Source: an uncultured Alphaproteobacteria bacterium (GTDB taxonomy: Bacteria > Pseudomonadota > Alphaproteobacteria > HIMB59). Taken from it: a stretch of 64,000 nucleotides of DNA. Below the pieces are notes generated by a model. The model was not told the origin of the DNA. It made no database searches and saw nothing but the letters and a program-made list of their open reading frames with translations. The stretch covers positions 434,001 through 498,000 of the forward strand of contig CABYRL010000001.1 of the NCBI GenBank assembly GCA_902521465.1. Reading direction: 5' to 3'. The translations under genes were made by a program, and so were the position numbers. Of this stretch, positions 1-9,463 are shown piece by piece (within the stretch, counting starts at the first letter, position 1; the number at the start of each line of letters is the position of its first letter).

Positions 1-334
1 CGATTGCTGCATCTTTTTGGTCAGTTTTTTTTTGTGCAGCTTTCATCCTATCTGAGTATTTTTTAAGATCTTTAAAATTTAATGGATCATTATTTTCAAA
101 GGGCACTTCTATTAACTCATAATTTTCATTATCAAATAAATTTTTTAATCTACTATTTACATCCATACCCATATGAAAGTCACAATATGAACAGACATTA
201 AGATTTTCTTTTAAATCACTTACATATAGGGTTCTTTCCCCACATCCACACTTAGTCCATAAATCAGATGGAGGCTCTTTTCGATTAACAAGGGAGCTTA
301 ATTTAGGTTTTACATAATCTGTGAGCCAGTTCAT
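1..334 (-). CDS. accD: Acetyl-CoA carboxylase carboxyltransferase beta subunit, N-terminal part (cut by window edge)
   Basis: The ATG lies at 334 and 111 codons are visible before the window ends, so the catalytic crotonase-like domain is missing from view. The visible part holds the AccD zinc ribbon: a Cys pair near residues 29 and 31 after LWTK, and a second pair (CSYC) near residues 48-51 after LKENLNV, as in known AccD N-termini. The protein transfers the carboxyl group from biotin to acetyl-CoA in the first step of fatty-acid synthesis, in the cytoplasm with AccA. It lies 2 bp after trpA, matching the trpF-trpB-trpA-accD order common in Alphaproteobacteria. The first pair is C-x-C rather than the usual C-x2-C, a small deviation. 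Confidence 0.93.
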   Translation of the reverse strand, partial: MNWLTDYVKPKLSSLVNRKEPPSDLWTKCGCGERTLYVSDLKENLNVCSYCDFHMGMDVNSRLKNLFDNENYELIEVPFENNDPLNFKDLKKYSDRMKAAQKKTDQKDAAI

Positions 335-336
335 TT

Positions 337-1119
337 TTAAATCTTAACCTCTTGAATAAATTTTTTAAGGCTTTTAAGGTACTTATTAAAATCCATCTTT
401 ATATCAAAATATTTTTGAATAAGAGCTGAGCCAATTATAACACCGTCTGCATTTGTTTTTTTGGATATATCAATGACATCTTTTTTAGACTTGATGCCAA
501 ATCCAACTAAAACAGGAACAGAAGACATTTTTTTTATAGATTTAACATTTTTATTTATTTCTTTGTAATCTAATTTATTTGAACCTGTGATTCCAGTTGC
601 TGATATATAATAAATGAATCCTTTTGAATTTTTTAAAAGTTTTTGTGATCGTTTTTTATCAGTCATTGGAGAGATTAACTTGATCAAGTGTATGTCATTT
701 TTAGACAATGACTTTTTGATTGCATCTTCCTCTTCAAAAGGCAAATCAACAATAATTATACCATCGACAATATTTTTAATATTTTTGATGAATTTATTTA
801 ATCCAAATTTGCGAACAGTATTTAAATAACACATGATAACAAATGAAGTATTATTTTTAGATTTACTCAAATATTTAATTAAATCTAGTGATTGCTGTGT
901 TGATAATTTTGATCTAAGTGCAAGCTTATTTGCTTCTTGAATAATAGGGCCATCTGCCATCGGATCAGAAAAGGGGAGCCCAAACTCAATAATGTCTGGT
1001 TGATGAGATAACATTTCATTAAAAATCTTTTTACTGTGATTTAGTGTAGGAAACCCACACGTCATAAATAATGAGAGTATTTTTTTCTTAGGAAGAGAGT
1101 CTAGATTATTCATCTGCAT
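337..1119 (-). CDS. trpA: Tryptophan synthase alpha subunit
   Basis: TrpA cleaves indole-3-glycerol phosphate to indole and glyceraldehyde 3-phosphate, and passes indole to TrpB. The TIM-barrel signature is clear: the segment [16 protein letters not shown] carries the catalytic Glu and Asp, and GFGI and GVIIGSAL near the C-terminus form the phosphate-binding loops. Three in-frame starts are possible: TTG at 1122, ATG at 1119 and ATG at 1113. An AGGA lies 4 bp before the ATG at 1119 and 10 bp before the ATG at 1113, so either ATG is likely. The gene overlaps the 3' end of trpB, implying translational coupling. Length, about 260 residues, is normal. Confidence 0.96.
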   Translation of the reverse strand: MQMNNLDSLPKKKILSLFMTCGFPTLNHSKKIFNEMLSHQPDIIEFGLPFSDPMADGPIIQEANKLALRSKLSTQQSLDLIKYLSKSKNNTSFVIMCYLNTVRKFGLNKFIKNIKNIVDGIIIVDLPFEEEDAIKKSLSKNDIHLIKLISPMTDKKRSQKLLKNSKGFIYYISATGITGSNKLDYKEINKNVKSIKKMSSVPVLVGFGIKSKKDVIDISKKTNADGVIIGSALIQKYFDIKMDFNKYLKSLKKFIQEVKI

Positions 1120-2311
1120 CAAATCCTATTGCTTTAGCTGCAGTAAATAAATCTTTATCACCTCGTCCACACAAATTTAAAATTACAACTTTGTTTTTAT
1201 GTTTATTTTTAAATGCTTTAATTAAGTAGGCTAGGGCATGAGAAGGCTCTAGTGCAGGAATAATTCCCTCTAGTTTTGAACATGTTTGAAATGCTTTAAG
1301 AGCTTCATTGTCAGTTACACCAAAGTACTTAACTCTTTTAATATCTTTTAAGTAGGAGTGTTCAGGCCCTACACCAGGATAATCGAGGCCAGCAGAGATA
1401 GAATGAGCCTCTTTTATTTGTCCATCATTGTCCTGTAAGACATAACTGTAACTACCATGTAAAATACCAGGAGTTCCAGAGGTCATTGTAGCAGCTGTTT
1501 CTTCTGTTTTAGCACCTCTACCAGCTGCCTCAACTCCAATAATCTTTACCTTATTATCATTCAAAAATGGATAAAATAAACCCATGGCATTTGATCCGCC
1601 TCCAACACAAGCTATCAAATAATCTGGTAGTTTTTTCTCTACTTTTAGTATTTGCTCTCTCGCCTCTTTTCCAATGACAGATTGAAAATCCCTTACCATT
1701 TTCGGATAAGGGTGAGGGCCTGCAGTAGAACCGATAATATAAAAAGTATCTCTGACATTTTTAATCCAATCTCTTAAAGCTTCATTCATCGCGTCTTTTA
1801 ATGATTTACTGCCAGACTCAACAGGAATAATAGTGGCTCCCAGAAGCTTCATTCTAAAAACATTAGGTTTTTGTCTTTCGATATCTTTAGACCCCATGTA
1901 AATATAACAAGGAAGACCAAAAAGTGCACAAACAGTAGCTGTTGCAACTCCATGTTGTCCAGCACCCGTTTCAGCAATAATTCTTGTTTTGCCCATTTTT
2001 TTTGCAAGGAGTATTTGTCCTAAGCAATTATTGATTTTATGGGCTCCTGTATGATTTAGCTCATCTCTTTTAAAATATACTTTTGGTCCGTTAATATATT
2101 TAGATAAATTTTTTGCGTAGTGTAAAGAGGAGGGTCTACCTACGTAGTTTTTAAAAAGATCATTTAGCTCTTTTTTAAATTTTTTATCTTTTTGAATTTT
2201 TTTGTAAGACTTATCTAAATCTAATAATAGGGGCATTAATGTTTCTGAAACATACATTCCACCAAACTCACCAAATCTTCCAACAGTACTAGGTTGCTTA
2301 TATGTTTTCAT
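1106..2311 (-). CDS. trpB: Tryptophan synthase beta subunit
   Basis: PLP enzyme that condenses indole with L-serine to make tryptophan. The PLP lysine is K92 within HTGAHKINN, and the glycine-rich phosphate-binding loop GGGSNA lies near residue 238. At 401 residues it has the size of ordinary TrpB1 and carries the N-terminal [11 protein letters not shown] motif. The ATG at 2311 overlaps the trpF stop by one base (TAATG), and the 3' end overlaps trpA, so trpF-trpB-trpA are almost certainly one translationally coupled unit. No leader peptide or attenuator is visible upstream, because trpF abuts directly. Confidence 0.98.
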   Translation of the reverse strand: MKTYKQPSTVGRFGEFGGMYVSETLMPLLLDLDKSYKKIQKDKKFKKELNDLFKNYVGRPSSLHYAKNLSKYINGPKVYFKRDELNHTGAHKINNCLGQILLAKKMGKTRIIAETGAGQHGVATATVCALFGLPCYIYMGSKDIERQKPNVFRMKLLGATIIPVESGSKSLKDAMNEALRDWIKNVRDTFYIIGSTAGPHPYPKMVRDFQSVIGKEAREQILKVEKKLPDYLIACVGGGSNAMGLFYPFLNDNKVKIIGVEAAGRGAKTEETAATMTSGTPGILHGSYSYVLQDNDGQIKEAHSISAGLDYPGVGPEHSYLKDIKRVKYFGVTDNEALKAFQTCSKLEGIIPALEPSHALAYLIKAFKNKHKNKVVILNLCGRGDKDLFTAAKAIGFDADE

Positions 2312-2937
2312 TAATTATAAATTGATGAAATAATACCATCTATCATAGTAAGGCTTTTTTCACCTGGTTGTTCCTCTACACCAGAATTTATATCAACAAA
2401 ATCTGCACCTGTTAAGCTAATTGCCTTTTTGATATTAGTGACATTTAGACCTCCTGATAAAATATAAGGAAGTTTTTTACTATTTTTAAAATCAGACCAA
2501 TCCCATGTTTGGTTATTCCCCCCTGGCATTTGAGTTAAAGAGGGTTTAGCTTCAATAAGGTATTGATCTACATTTATTAGATTTGTATTTTCAAAATCTT
2601 CTGGAGATATGGATTTATATATATTTTTTTTAAAATTACTTTTTAATTCATTAATAAAATTCTGATCCTCATCTCCGTGGAGTTGTATTGTGTCAAAATC
2701 AAAAACTTCTAATTTATTTTTTATTTCATCAATTGATGGATTAACAAAGACACCAACAAATCTACTTTTATAAGTTTTAAAATATTGGTTTATAAGTGCA
2801 AGTGTATCTGTATCAATAAACCTTGGACTTTTTTCATAAAAAATAAGCCCTTGATAGTCAATATTTAAATCAAGACAGTGATTAATGATTGCTGGGTTAT
2901 TTTGTCCACAAATTTTTATTTTTATATTGTTCGGCAT
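2311..2937 (-). CDS. trpF: Phosphoribosylanthranilate isomerase
   Basis: TrpF carries out the Amadori rearrangement of N-(5-phosphoribosyl)anthranilate in tryptophan synthesis. The N-terminal KIKICG motif places the catalytic Cys near residue 10. The general-acid Asp lies in [10 protein letters not shown], and the C-terminal LSGGLN and DINSGVE segments form the phosphate site. Length (208) is normal. The only reasonable ATG, at 2937, lies inside the 3' end of pyrF, giving a 41-bp overlap that is long even for this compact genome. The anthranilate synthase, trpD and trpC genes are not in this window. Confidence 0.95.
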   Translation of the reverse strand: MPNNIKIKICGQNNPAIINHCLDLNIDYQGLIFYEKSPRFIDTDTLALINQYFKTYKSRFVGVFVNPSIDEIKNKLEVFDFDTIQLHGDEDQNFINELKSNFKKNIYKSISPEDFENTNLINVDQYLIEAKPSLTQMPGGNNQTWDWSDFKNSKKLPYILSGGLNVTNIKKAISLTGADFVDINSGVEEQPGEKSLTMIDGIISSIYN

Positions 2938-3604
2938 ATCTTTTTAACAAAGTTATTGGTTGTTTACTCTCTATTAATTCTCTTCCTATAACAACAAAAC
3001 TTGCACCATTTTGTATAGCATCATGAGCAAAAGTAACTCTTTTTTGATCATCACTTCTAGAAAATAATTTTACACCTGGTGTAATTTTTATTAATTTATT
3101 ATATTTTTTTAAAGCAATAAGTTCTTCACCTGAGCAAATAAGTCCATGAATTTTATATTTATTAGCAACTTCAGCAAATTTCCTCACAAGCTTTTTTGTA
3201 TTTTGTTCGTTGTATATTTTCTTACTATCTTTTCCGTCTAAGCTAGTTAACAAAGTTACTCCTAAAACTTTTGTTTTAAGTTTATTTTTTTTTATGCAAC
3301 TAAGAGCAGCTTTAATCATCTCATTTCCACCTGATATATGTAATGTGAGATAATCAGGATTTATATTTGATAATGACTCAATCGCACTACTGACAGTGTT
3401 TGGAATGTCATGGAGTTTTAAATCAACAAATAATTTACTTTTTTTTCTCATTATTTCTGAAATAAGCTCATGTGAACGATCATTATAGAAAGATCTGTAA
3501 CCCACTTTGAAACCATAAACATGGCGATAAAGTTTTTTTACAATATTTATATTCTGAGTGTTTGATTTAAGATCTAGGGCTATGAAAGATTTAAATTTTT
3601 TCAT
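2897..3604 (-). CDS. pyrF: Orotidine 5'-phosphate decarboxylase
   Basis: PyrF makes UMP from OMP, the last step of de novo pyrimidine synthesis. The signature VDLKLHDIPNT holds the catalytic Lys/Asp array (D61, K63, D66). ITPGVKL and GASFVVIGREL near the C-terminus bind the phosphate. Length (235) is typical of the bacterial enzyme. The start overlaps ihfB by 14 bp and the C-terminus overlaps trpF by 41 bp, so the gene sits inside the rpsA-to-accD leftward run and probably depends on upstream promoters. Confidence 0.96.
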   Translation of the reverse strand: MKKFKSFIALDLKSNTQNINIVKKLYRHVYGFKVGYRSFYNDRSHELISEIMRKKSKLFVDLKLHDIPNTVSSAIESLSNINPDYLTLHISGGNEMIKAALSCIKKNKLKTKVLGVTLLTSLDGKDSKKIYNEQNTKKLVRKFAEVANKYKIHGLICSGEELIALKKYNKLIKITPGVKLFSRSDDQKRVTFAHDAIQNGASFVVIGRELIESKQPITLLKRYAEQYKNKNLWTK

Positions 3605-3896
3605 TTAACTTCTTGTTAATATTGTCACTTGTTTTAAATGTAACCTTCCACTTAGAGGGGATATATATCTTTCTCTTATTTCTGGGGTCAGAACCGTATC
3701 TAGATTTCATAAATTTAGATTTAAAGACACCAAAATTTCTTAACTCAATAGAAATATGGTCTGAAATATTTCTTTCTAAAATTTCAAAAAACCTACTAAA
3801 TATAGTTTCATTAATTTTAGGAGTTAAATCAGTTTCTGATTGCAAGTAAGTCTTTAAAATATCAGACTTATTCTTCTTTGGGGCCCTTTTCTTCAT
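3591..3896 (-). CDS. ihfB: Integration host factor beta-like DNA-bending protein (HU/IHF family)
   Basis: Small basic protein of 101 residues with the HU/IHF fold. After the helical N-terminus it has IELRNFGVFKSK (strand motif of the family) and then a DNA-binding arm, RYGSDPRNKRKI, in which the intercalating proline is preceded by Asp instead of the usual Asn. The context, directly after rpsA, is the classic position of ihfB (himD), and this decides the call over HU. The start overlaps rpsA by 29 bp. It has 8-12 extra N-terminal residues, KKRAPKKNKS, that are unusually Lys-rich. IHF bends DNA at promoters and attachment sites. Confidence 0.85.
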   Translation of the reverse strand: MKKRAPKKNKSDILKTYLQSETDLTPKINETIFSRFFEILERNISDHISIELRNFGVFKSKFMKSRYGSDPRNKRKIYIPSKWKVTFKTSDNINKKLNEKI

Positions 3897-5565
3897 CCAA
3901 AGCCTTACCTAGGATATCTCCTAAAACAGAACCAGATGATTTAGAACCATATTTTTCTAATAAACTTTGTTCCTCATCTATTTCTAATTGTCTTATTGAT
4001 AATGAAAACTTTCGATTAGTAAGATCAATAGAACCAATTTTAGCATCAATTTTTTGGCCTTCATTATACCTAGATACATTTTGTTCTTCTTTATTTTTTG
4101 AGAGCTCTTTTCTTCTTATCGTAGTTTCAATAAAACTAGCAACTTCAACATCTATGCCATTATTGTTGATTTTAATGATTTTAGCAGAAACGATATCGCC
4201 TTTTGATTTATCTTTAAAAAACTCACTAAAAGGATCGTTAGATAATTGCTTGATACCGAAACTAATTTTTTCTTTATTTGGGTCAATTTCCAAAATCTTA
4301 ACTTTGATGTTTTGCCCTTTTTGATATTTTTTTAATGTTCTATCACCATTAGAGTCCGTCCATGATAAATCATTTTTATGAACCAAACCGTCAATATTAT
4401 CATTAAGTTTTGCGAATATCCCAAATTCTGTAATATTTTTAATCTCAGTATCAATGGTTTGATCTTTTTTATATTCGTTTAGAATATTTTCCCATGGATT
4501 TGGCTCAGTTTGCTTAATTCCAAGACTTATTCTCTTTTTATCTTTGTCTATCTCTAAAACCTTGACTCTAATGTTAAAGCCAACATCCAATATTTTATTT
4601 GGATGAATATTTTTTTTTGTCCAACTAATATCATTTGAGTGAACTAGGCCTTCTAAATCTTTTTCAGTGAGTTGAACAAAAGCACCGTAATCAGTTATAT
4701 GAGTAATTTTTCCATCGTAGATTTCATCAACTGTTATTTTTTCTTCTATTTTCTCCCAAGGATCATCTTTTAGTTGTTTATAACCTAAGCTGATTTTATC
4801 AGAGTCGTCTGAAACTTTTAGTATTTTAAATTCATAATTTTTTCCCACTTCTAGTACATCTGAGGGATGCCCAATTCTACTCCAAGATATATCACTCAAA
4901 TGAACCAAGCCATCAATCCCACCAAGATCAACAAAAGCCCCATAGTCTGTAAAAGTTTTTACTTTACCTGTGACTACTGAGTTACTTTGTGATTTTTCCA
5001 GTATTTTATTTTTAATTTCTTTTTGTTTTTCTTCGAGTATAGCTTTTCTTGATACAACAATGTTTCCCTTTGAATAGTCCATTTTTAGGATTTCAAAAGT
5101 TTCCTCAGTTTTTATTAAATGACTCACGTCTCTTACAGGGCGAACATCTATTTGGCTCAAGGGTAAGAATGCATTCGTGCCCATGATTTTTACGTAAAGT
5201 CCAGCTTTAGCTTTACCAACAATAAAGCCTTTAACCCTTTCTTTATTGTCGTATAACTTTTGAAGCTTTTCCCACGATTTCATTTTTATTGCTTTTTCGT
5301 GAGAAACTTTAACGATGCCTTCCCTGTCTTCTAACTTTTCGACAAATACTTCAATAACCTTACCAGTTTTTAAATCATCTGATGAACCAGTATTATAAAA
5401 TTCTTCTTTAGGTATTTGACCCTCACTTTTATAACCAATATCAACCGTTATATGTTGATCAGTTATTTTAAGAATGGTTCCAGAAATAATTTTATTAGCA
5501 GCGATTGTGCTTTTATTTTCGAATTGTTGGTCTAGCAATTTGCTATACTCGTCGTTAGATATCAT
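3868..5565 (-). CDS. rpsA: 30S ribosomal protein S1
   Basis: S1 recruits mRNAs to the 30S subunit. At 565 residues it matches the six-domain proteobacterial form. Repeated S1/OB motifs start near residues 29, 112, 197, 283, 371 and 457. Domains 3-5 carry the well-conserved DYGAFVDL / GLVHxSDISW pattern, while domains 1, 2 and 6 are divergent, as usual. The ATG is at 5565, with an AAAGG about 12 bases upstream. The gene is followed by ihfB (29-bp overlap) and preceded by aroA with only 68 bp between. The cmk gene that often separates aroA and rpsA is not present. Confidence 0.98.
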   Translation of the reverse strand: MISNDEYSKLLDQQFENKSTIAANKIISGTILKITDQHITVDIGYKSEGQIPKEEFYNTGSSDDLKTGKVIEVFVEKLEDREGIVKVSHEKAIKMKSWEKLQKLYDNKERVKGFIVGKAKAGLYVKIMGTNAFLPLSQIDVRPVRDVSHLIKTEETFEILKMDYSKGNIVVSRKAILEEKQKEIKNKILEKSQSNSVVTGKVKTFTDYGAFVDLGGIDGLVHLSDISWSRIGHPSDVLEVGKNYEFKILKVSDDSDKISLGYKQLKDDPWEKIEEKITVDEIYDGKITHITDYGAFVQLTEKDLEGLVHSNDISWTKKNIHPNKILDVGFNIRVKVLEIDKDKKRISLGIKQTEPNPWENILNEYKKDQTIDTEIKNITEFGIFAKLNDNIDGLVHKNDLSWTDSNGDRTLKKYQKGQNIKVKILEIDPNKEKISFGIKQLSNDPFSEFFKDKSKGDIVSAKIIKINNNGIDVEVASFIETTIRRKELSKNKEEQNVSRYNEGQKIDAKIGSIDLTNRKFSLSIRQLEIDEEQSLLEKYGSKSSGSVLGDILGKALDEEKGPKEE

Positions 5566-5633
5566 TAGTCAATATTTACCTTTCAAATTGAGTACGGTTC
5601 TTTTAAAGTTTTATTAATGTTTTTCAAGAAAAA

Positions 5634-6932
5634 TCAATTAGTAAATAGAGATATATGTTTAAAAAACGTTGGATAGCTTGTTTTTACACACGATTTATCT
5701 TTTATTATATTGTTTTTTTTACAAATCATATTTGAAATGAAAAATGACATTAATATTCTGTGATCATTATTATGTTTTATTATTGCAGCACCATTTTTTA
5801 AATCTCTATTACCATAAATATGTAAATCGTATTTTTTGATTACTGACTTTACACCAATCCTTTTTAAATTTTGATGTATTAGCTCTAATCTATTACTTTC
5901 TTTGACTGTTAATTCTTTAAGACCTTTAAAAATTGTTAAACCATTTGCAAAAGAAGCTACAACCGACAGAATTGGTATTTCATCTATTTGTAAAGGAATA
6001 TCATCTGATTTTATAATAGTCGAACATAAATTATTTTTTTGTTCAATTATAATATCAGCAACTAATTCATTATGAATTTTTCTTTTATTAATTACACTAA
6101 TATTTCCACCCATATTCTTTAAAGTTTTAATAAAACCTATTCGTGTTCCATTAAAAAGAATATTTTTAACAACTAGTTTAGACCCAGGTTTTAAACAAGC
6201 AGCTGAAATAAAAAATGCAGCAGATGATGGGTCACCAGGAACATTGTATTTTATAGATTTAAGTTCTTTGTCATTCTTCATCTCTATAAATCGGTATAAA
6301 GAATTTTCTCTTACTTTTATATTATATCCCATTGCATAGAGCATATTTTCTGTATGATCTCTTGTAGTTTTAAATTCTTTAATTTTTACTTTTCCATTAG
6401 TGTTTAAAGCAGCAAGCATTATTGCACTTTTGATTTGTGCAGATGGAATTTTTATATTAAATGATAAAGGCACTGCATTTCCATTTCCTTTTATTTTAAT
6501 TGGGGGGAATAAGTTTTTCTTTAATTCTATTTTTGATCCCATTTTAGTTAAGTGCTCTGTAACTCGTTTCATAGGCCTATTACTCAGTGATGCATCTCCA
6601 ACAAGTTTTACTTTAATATTATTTGATGAAATTAATCCGGATATTAGTCTGATACCAGTTCCTGAATTACCAAAATCTATTACCTTCCTTGGTTCAAATA
6701 AACTACCTGGAGGAATACCAAAAATAATATATTTATCTTTCTTTTTTTTTATTTGAACACCTAACAATTTCATTGCCTTCAATGTATTAATCACATCTTC
6801 ACCTTGTAATAAGTTAGAAATTTCAGATTTACCAATTGCCTGTCCTGCTAAGATCAAAATTCTATGACTTATAGACTTATCACCTGGAGGAAAATAAGTG
6901 CCCTTAATCAGGCTTTTTTTATTAAGAGACAT
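5634..6932 (-). CDS. aroA: 5-enolpyruvylshikimate-3-phosphate synthase
   Basis: AroA joins phosphoenolpyruvate to shikimate 3-phosphate in the shikimate pathway. The N-terminal PPGDKSISHR loop (substrate binding, residues 16-25) and the GNSGTGIRL motif near residue 88 are diagnostic. Further down are PGDPSSAAFF and the KESNR segment near residue 350, which normally holds catalytic and binding residues. At 432 residues it is of usual length. GNSGTGIR resembles alphaproteobacterial class II enzymes more than the E. coli class I form, but I cannot settle the class by eye. It lies 5 bp after lptB, possibly in the same transcript. Confidence 0.96.
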   Translation of the reverse strand: MSLNKKSLIKGTYFPPGDKSISHRILILAGQAIGKSEISNLLQGEDVINTLKAMKLLGVQIKKKKDKYIIFGIPPGSLFEPRKVIDFGNSGTGIRLISGLISSNNIKVKLVGDASLSNRPMKRVTEHLTKMGSKIELKKNLFPPIKIKGNGNAVPLSFNIKIPSAQIKSAIMLAALNTNGKVKIKEFKTTRDHTENMLYAMGYNIKVRENSLYRFIEMKNDKELKSIKYNVPGDPSSAAFFISAACLKPGSKLVVKNILFNGTRIGFIKTLKNMGGNISVINKRKIHNELVADIIIEQKNNLCSTIIKSDDIPLQIDEIPILSVVASFANGLTIFKGLKELTVKESNRLELIHQNLKRIGVKSVIKKYDLHIYGNRDLKNGAAIIKHNNDHRILMSFFISNMICKKNNIIKDKSCVKTSYPTFFKHISLFTN

Positions 6933-6937
6933 TAAAA

Positions 6938-7657
6938 TTAATTGTAATTTTTTCCTAAGTATATTTTTTTAACAAATTTATCAGATGTAATTTCTTGAGG
7001 GCTTCCAGATTTGATTATTTCTCCATTATAAATAATGTATCCATATTCAACAATACTTAAAGCTTCCTTAACATTATGATCAGTTATTATTATTCCTATA
7101 TTCATTTTTTTTAGTAACATAATAGTAGATTTTACCTCTTCTATTGCTATCGGATCAATGCCTGCAAAAGGCTCGTCAAGTAAGAGGAATTTCGGACTAC
7201 TTGCCAATGCCCTAGCTATCTCAGTTCTTCTTCTTTCACCACCTGATAATAATTTACCCTTAGTTCTTTGAAAATTATCTAAGGAGAATTGTTTAATAAG
7301 ATTATTTGTTATTTCTTTTGATTTATTTTTATCATGAAATAACTCTGCTATTGAAAAGATATTGTCGAAAACATTTAAATCTCTAAAAATTGAAGCTTCT
7401 TGTGGAAGATATGAGATACCAAGTTTTGTTCGCAAATTTAAACTTTTTCCATCTAAGTTATTCTCATCTAATAAAATTTTACCTAGGTCAGGAGTTAAAA
7501 ATCCAGCAATAATATTAAAAAGAGTTGTCTTACCACTCCCATTTGGTCCGAGTAAACCATTAATTCTATTGCTATTAAATTCTAAGTTTATTTTATTTAA
7601 AGCTTTTTTTGATTTAAAGCTTTTACTAACTTCAATGAGTTTAATTATTTGAGTCAT
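6938..7657 (-). CDS. lptB: Lipopolysaccharide export ATPase
   Basis: Cytoplasmic ABC ATPase that powers extraction of LPS from the inner membrane with LptF/LptG. Walker A is GPNGSGKTT near residue 37, the signature is LLSGGERRR near 138, and Walker B is FLLLDEPFAGIDP. The GGERRRTEIARALA variant and a C-terminus near residue 239 fit LptB rather than branched-chain amino-acid ATPases. It overlaps lptA by 17 bp, completing an lptC-lptA-lptB unit. In many Alphaproteobacteria rpoN and hpf follow lptB; here aroA follows instead. Confidence 0.95.
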   Translation of the reverse strand: MTQIIKLIEVSKSFKSKKALNKINLEFNSNRINGLLGPNGSGKTTLFNIIAGFLTPDLGKILLDENNLDGKSLNLRTKLGISYLPQEASIFRDLNVFDNIFSIAELFHDKNKSKEITNNLIKQFSLDNFQRTKGKLLSGGERRRTEIARALASSPKFLLLDEPFAGIDPIAIEEVKSTIMLLKKMNIGIIITDHNVKEALSIVEYGYIIYNGEIIKSGSPQEITSDKFVKKIYLGKNYN

Positions 7658-8105
7658 TTTCTAGTAAAACTTCAACAAGAGAGTCTTTATCAGCTGAGTT
7701 GAGGATCCTTTTATTGTTGTCAATATCAGCAATTAGCTCATAACCAGTAAGTAATCTTGTTGGAGATTCAATAGATACATCACCTGTAAGAATAATTATA
7801 TTATCATCTTTAGTGTAAATAGCATGATTGCCTTTAAAAGTTTCATCTTTGAATTCTATGACTACGTTTTCAAATAATTCAACTACAGTAAATATTTCTT
7901 CATTATTTTCTTCGATATAATTTGCAATCATTTTATCGGAATAAGCGATGAACTTATCGTTTTTAAATTCTACATCTCCATTTGCAGTATACTTTCTATT
8001 TTCTGAGTCCCATATAAGAGTATCACTAGCCTTTACATAGCTATCTGAATAAGATGTAGAGAAAAAAAATAAAGTAAATACCAAGTATAATATTTTATTA
8101 ATCAA
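7641..8105 (-). CDS. lptA: Lipopolysaccharide transport periplasmic bridge protein
   Basis: The N-terminus (INKILYLVFTLFFFSTSYS) is a signal peptide. The mature protein has the OstA-like jellyroll repeats, seen in YTANGDVEFKND, KMIANY and ILTGDVSIES. LptA forms the filament that carries LPS across the periplasm from LptC to LptD. The only start that keeps the signal peptide is TTG at 8105, overlapping the 3' end of lptC by 8 bp. At 154 residues it is slightly shorter than E. coli LptA (185). Position between lptC and lptB supports the call. Confidence 0.88.
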   Translation of the reverse strand: MINKILYLVFTLFFFSTSYSDSYVKASDTLIWDSENRKYTANGDVEFKNDKFIAYSDKMIANYIEENNEEIFTVVELFENVVIEFKDETFKGNHAIYTKDDNIIILTGDVSIESPTRLLTGYELIADIDNNKRILNSADKDSLVEVLLENDSNN

Positions 8106-8520
8106 TTAAAAACTCTACTTCACCTTTAAAAATAATTATACCCTCATTATCTAAGTTTTTAAAACCTTCAGATTTTAATACACCCATAGAGTTTATCACC
8201 TTAACTGGTTCATTACTATTTGATATTTCTTCTTTAAGTTTGATAAAAATATTTTCGCCGTAAATTTTATACTCTTTATTCTCTAAATAAGAATTTCCTT
8301 CAAGATAAATATTATCTTCATCAATTTTATTCAATTTTTCAGAACCAATTTTCGTAATACCAGATTTACTCAGAACAATACTTGAAAAGTTTTCAACAGT
8401 TATATTTTTTTGACTAAAATTTTCAGATAAAGGTCTTTGGTTATAAAAATATATAAAAATTTGGATAGCTAAAAAAAAAATCACCAATAAGTTTATCCTT
8501 TTTATAAAAAAATTAATCAT
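8098..8520 (-). CDS. lptC: LPS export system protein LptC
   Basis: The protein has one N-terminal membrane anchor (LLVIFFLAIQIFIYFY, about residues 11-26) and then a beta-rich periplasmic region of about 110 residues. LptC accepts LPS from LptB2FG and passes it to LptA. Sequence conservation is low, as usual in this family, so the call rests on topology, length (140; E. coli 191) and position between kdsD and lptA. It overlaps kdsD by 8 bp and lptA by 8 bp, implying coupled translation. Confidence 0.82.
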   Translation of the reverse strand: MINFFIKRINLLVIFFLAIQIFIYFYNQRPLSENFSQKNITVENFSSIVLSKSGITKIGSEKLNKIDEDNIYLEGNSYLENKEYKIYGENIFIKLKEEISNSNEPVKVINSMGVLKSEGFKNLDNEGIIIFKGEVEFLID

Positions 8521-9460
8521 TTTCTAGACACTTTTTAATATTAACAATACCTACAGGTTTATTTTCCTTAGCTATTATTAAACTAGTTATAGAGAATTTA
8601 TTCATAAGAATAATAGCTGATGAAATTAATAAATCACTTGAAGCAATTATTGGGTTACTTTTCATAATATCTGTAGCCTTTGCATTTATATTTATTTTTG
8701 AAATCGAACGTCTTAGATCGCCATCAGTGATAATGCCTTTAATTTTTTTATATTTATCCAAAACTACAACGCATCCATACTTTTTTTCTGTCATAATTAA
8801 TACAGCATCAATAATGGTTGAATTTGAGTTTATAATTGGAATATCAGTATCCATAATATCATTTAATGTTTTTAACTTTTTCCCTAGCTTGCCACCCGGG
8901 TGCAGTTCACTAAAAGATTTCTTATCAAATTTCCTTATACTTAATAAAGAACAGCAAAGAGCATCTCCTAAGGCGAGACTCATAGTGGTTGATGTTGTTG
9001 GAATAATTTGAAGTTTATCTGCCTCTTTGTGATCTGGTAATACCAGGCTTATATCTGAATTTTTAGATAATAGACTTTTATCAGTCGAAGTTATGGAAAT
9101 AATTTTTAGTTTCTTTTTTTTACTAAAGTTAATTAAATCTGACAATTCATGAGATTCACCGGAATTAGATAATATTATTAATATATCATTTTTTTCTATT
9201 ATTCCCATGTCCCCATGACTCGCATCAACAGGATTTAAATAAATTGCAGGTATTCCAGTTGATGTAAAAGACGCAGCAATTTTACCTGCGATATTTCCAC
9301 TTTTTCCAACACCAGAAATAATTATTTTACCATTTTGTTGCGAAATTAACTCAACAGCTTTGATAAAATTTTTATCTAAGCTTTTTGAGAGTTTAGATAA
9401 AGCAATAGATTCTAACTTTATTACTTCTTGCCCAATTTTTTTGATTTTAGATATATTCAT
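8513..9460 (-). CDS. kdsD: Arabinose-5-phosphate isomerase (KdsD/KpsF family)
   Basis: KdsD interconverts D-ribulose 5-phosphate and D-arabinose 5-phosphate, the precursor of the LPS sugar Kdo. The N-terminal SIS domain (about 30-180) has ISGVGKSGN and PVDASHGDMGII. Two CBS domains fill residues 200-315, with ITDGDLRR typical of the family. Length (315) fits KdsD (about 320). It heads the LPS block kdsD-lptC-lptA-lptB and lies 3 bp after the RNase D-like gene. A Kdo-based LPS core is therefore likely in this organism. Confidence 0.95.
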   Translation of the reverse strand: MNISKIKKIGQEVIKLESIALSKLSKSLDKNFIKAVELISQQNGKIIISGVGKSGNIAGKIAASFTSTGIPAIYLNPVDASHGDMGIIEKNDILIILSNSGESHELSDLINFSKKKKLKIISITSTDKSLLSKNSDISLVLPDHKEADKLQIIPTTSTTMSLALGDALCCSLLSIRKFDKKSFSELHPGGKLGKKLKTLNDIMDTDIPIINSNSTIIDAVLIMTEKKYGCVVVLDKYKKIKGIITDGDLRRSISKININAKATDIMKSNPIIASSDLLISSAIILMNKFSITSLIIAKENKPVGIVNIKKCLEND

Positions 9461-9463
9461 TAA

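Noticed and set aside
3878-4324. A 148-residue open frame opposite rpsA
   Set aside because: It lies antisense to a highly conserved ribosomal gene, has no ribosome site and no recognisable motif; it is a shadow of rpsA codon usage.
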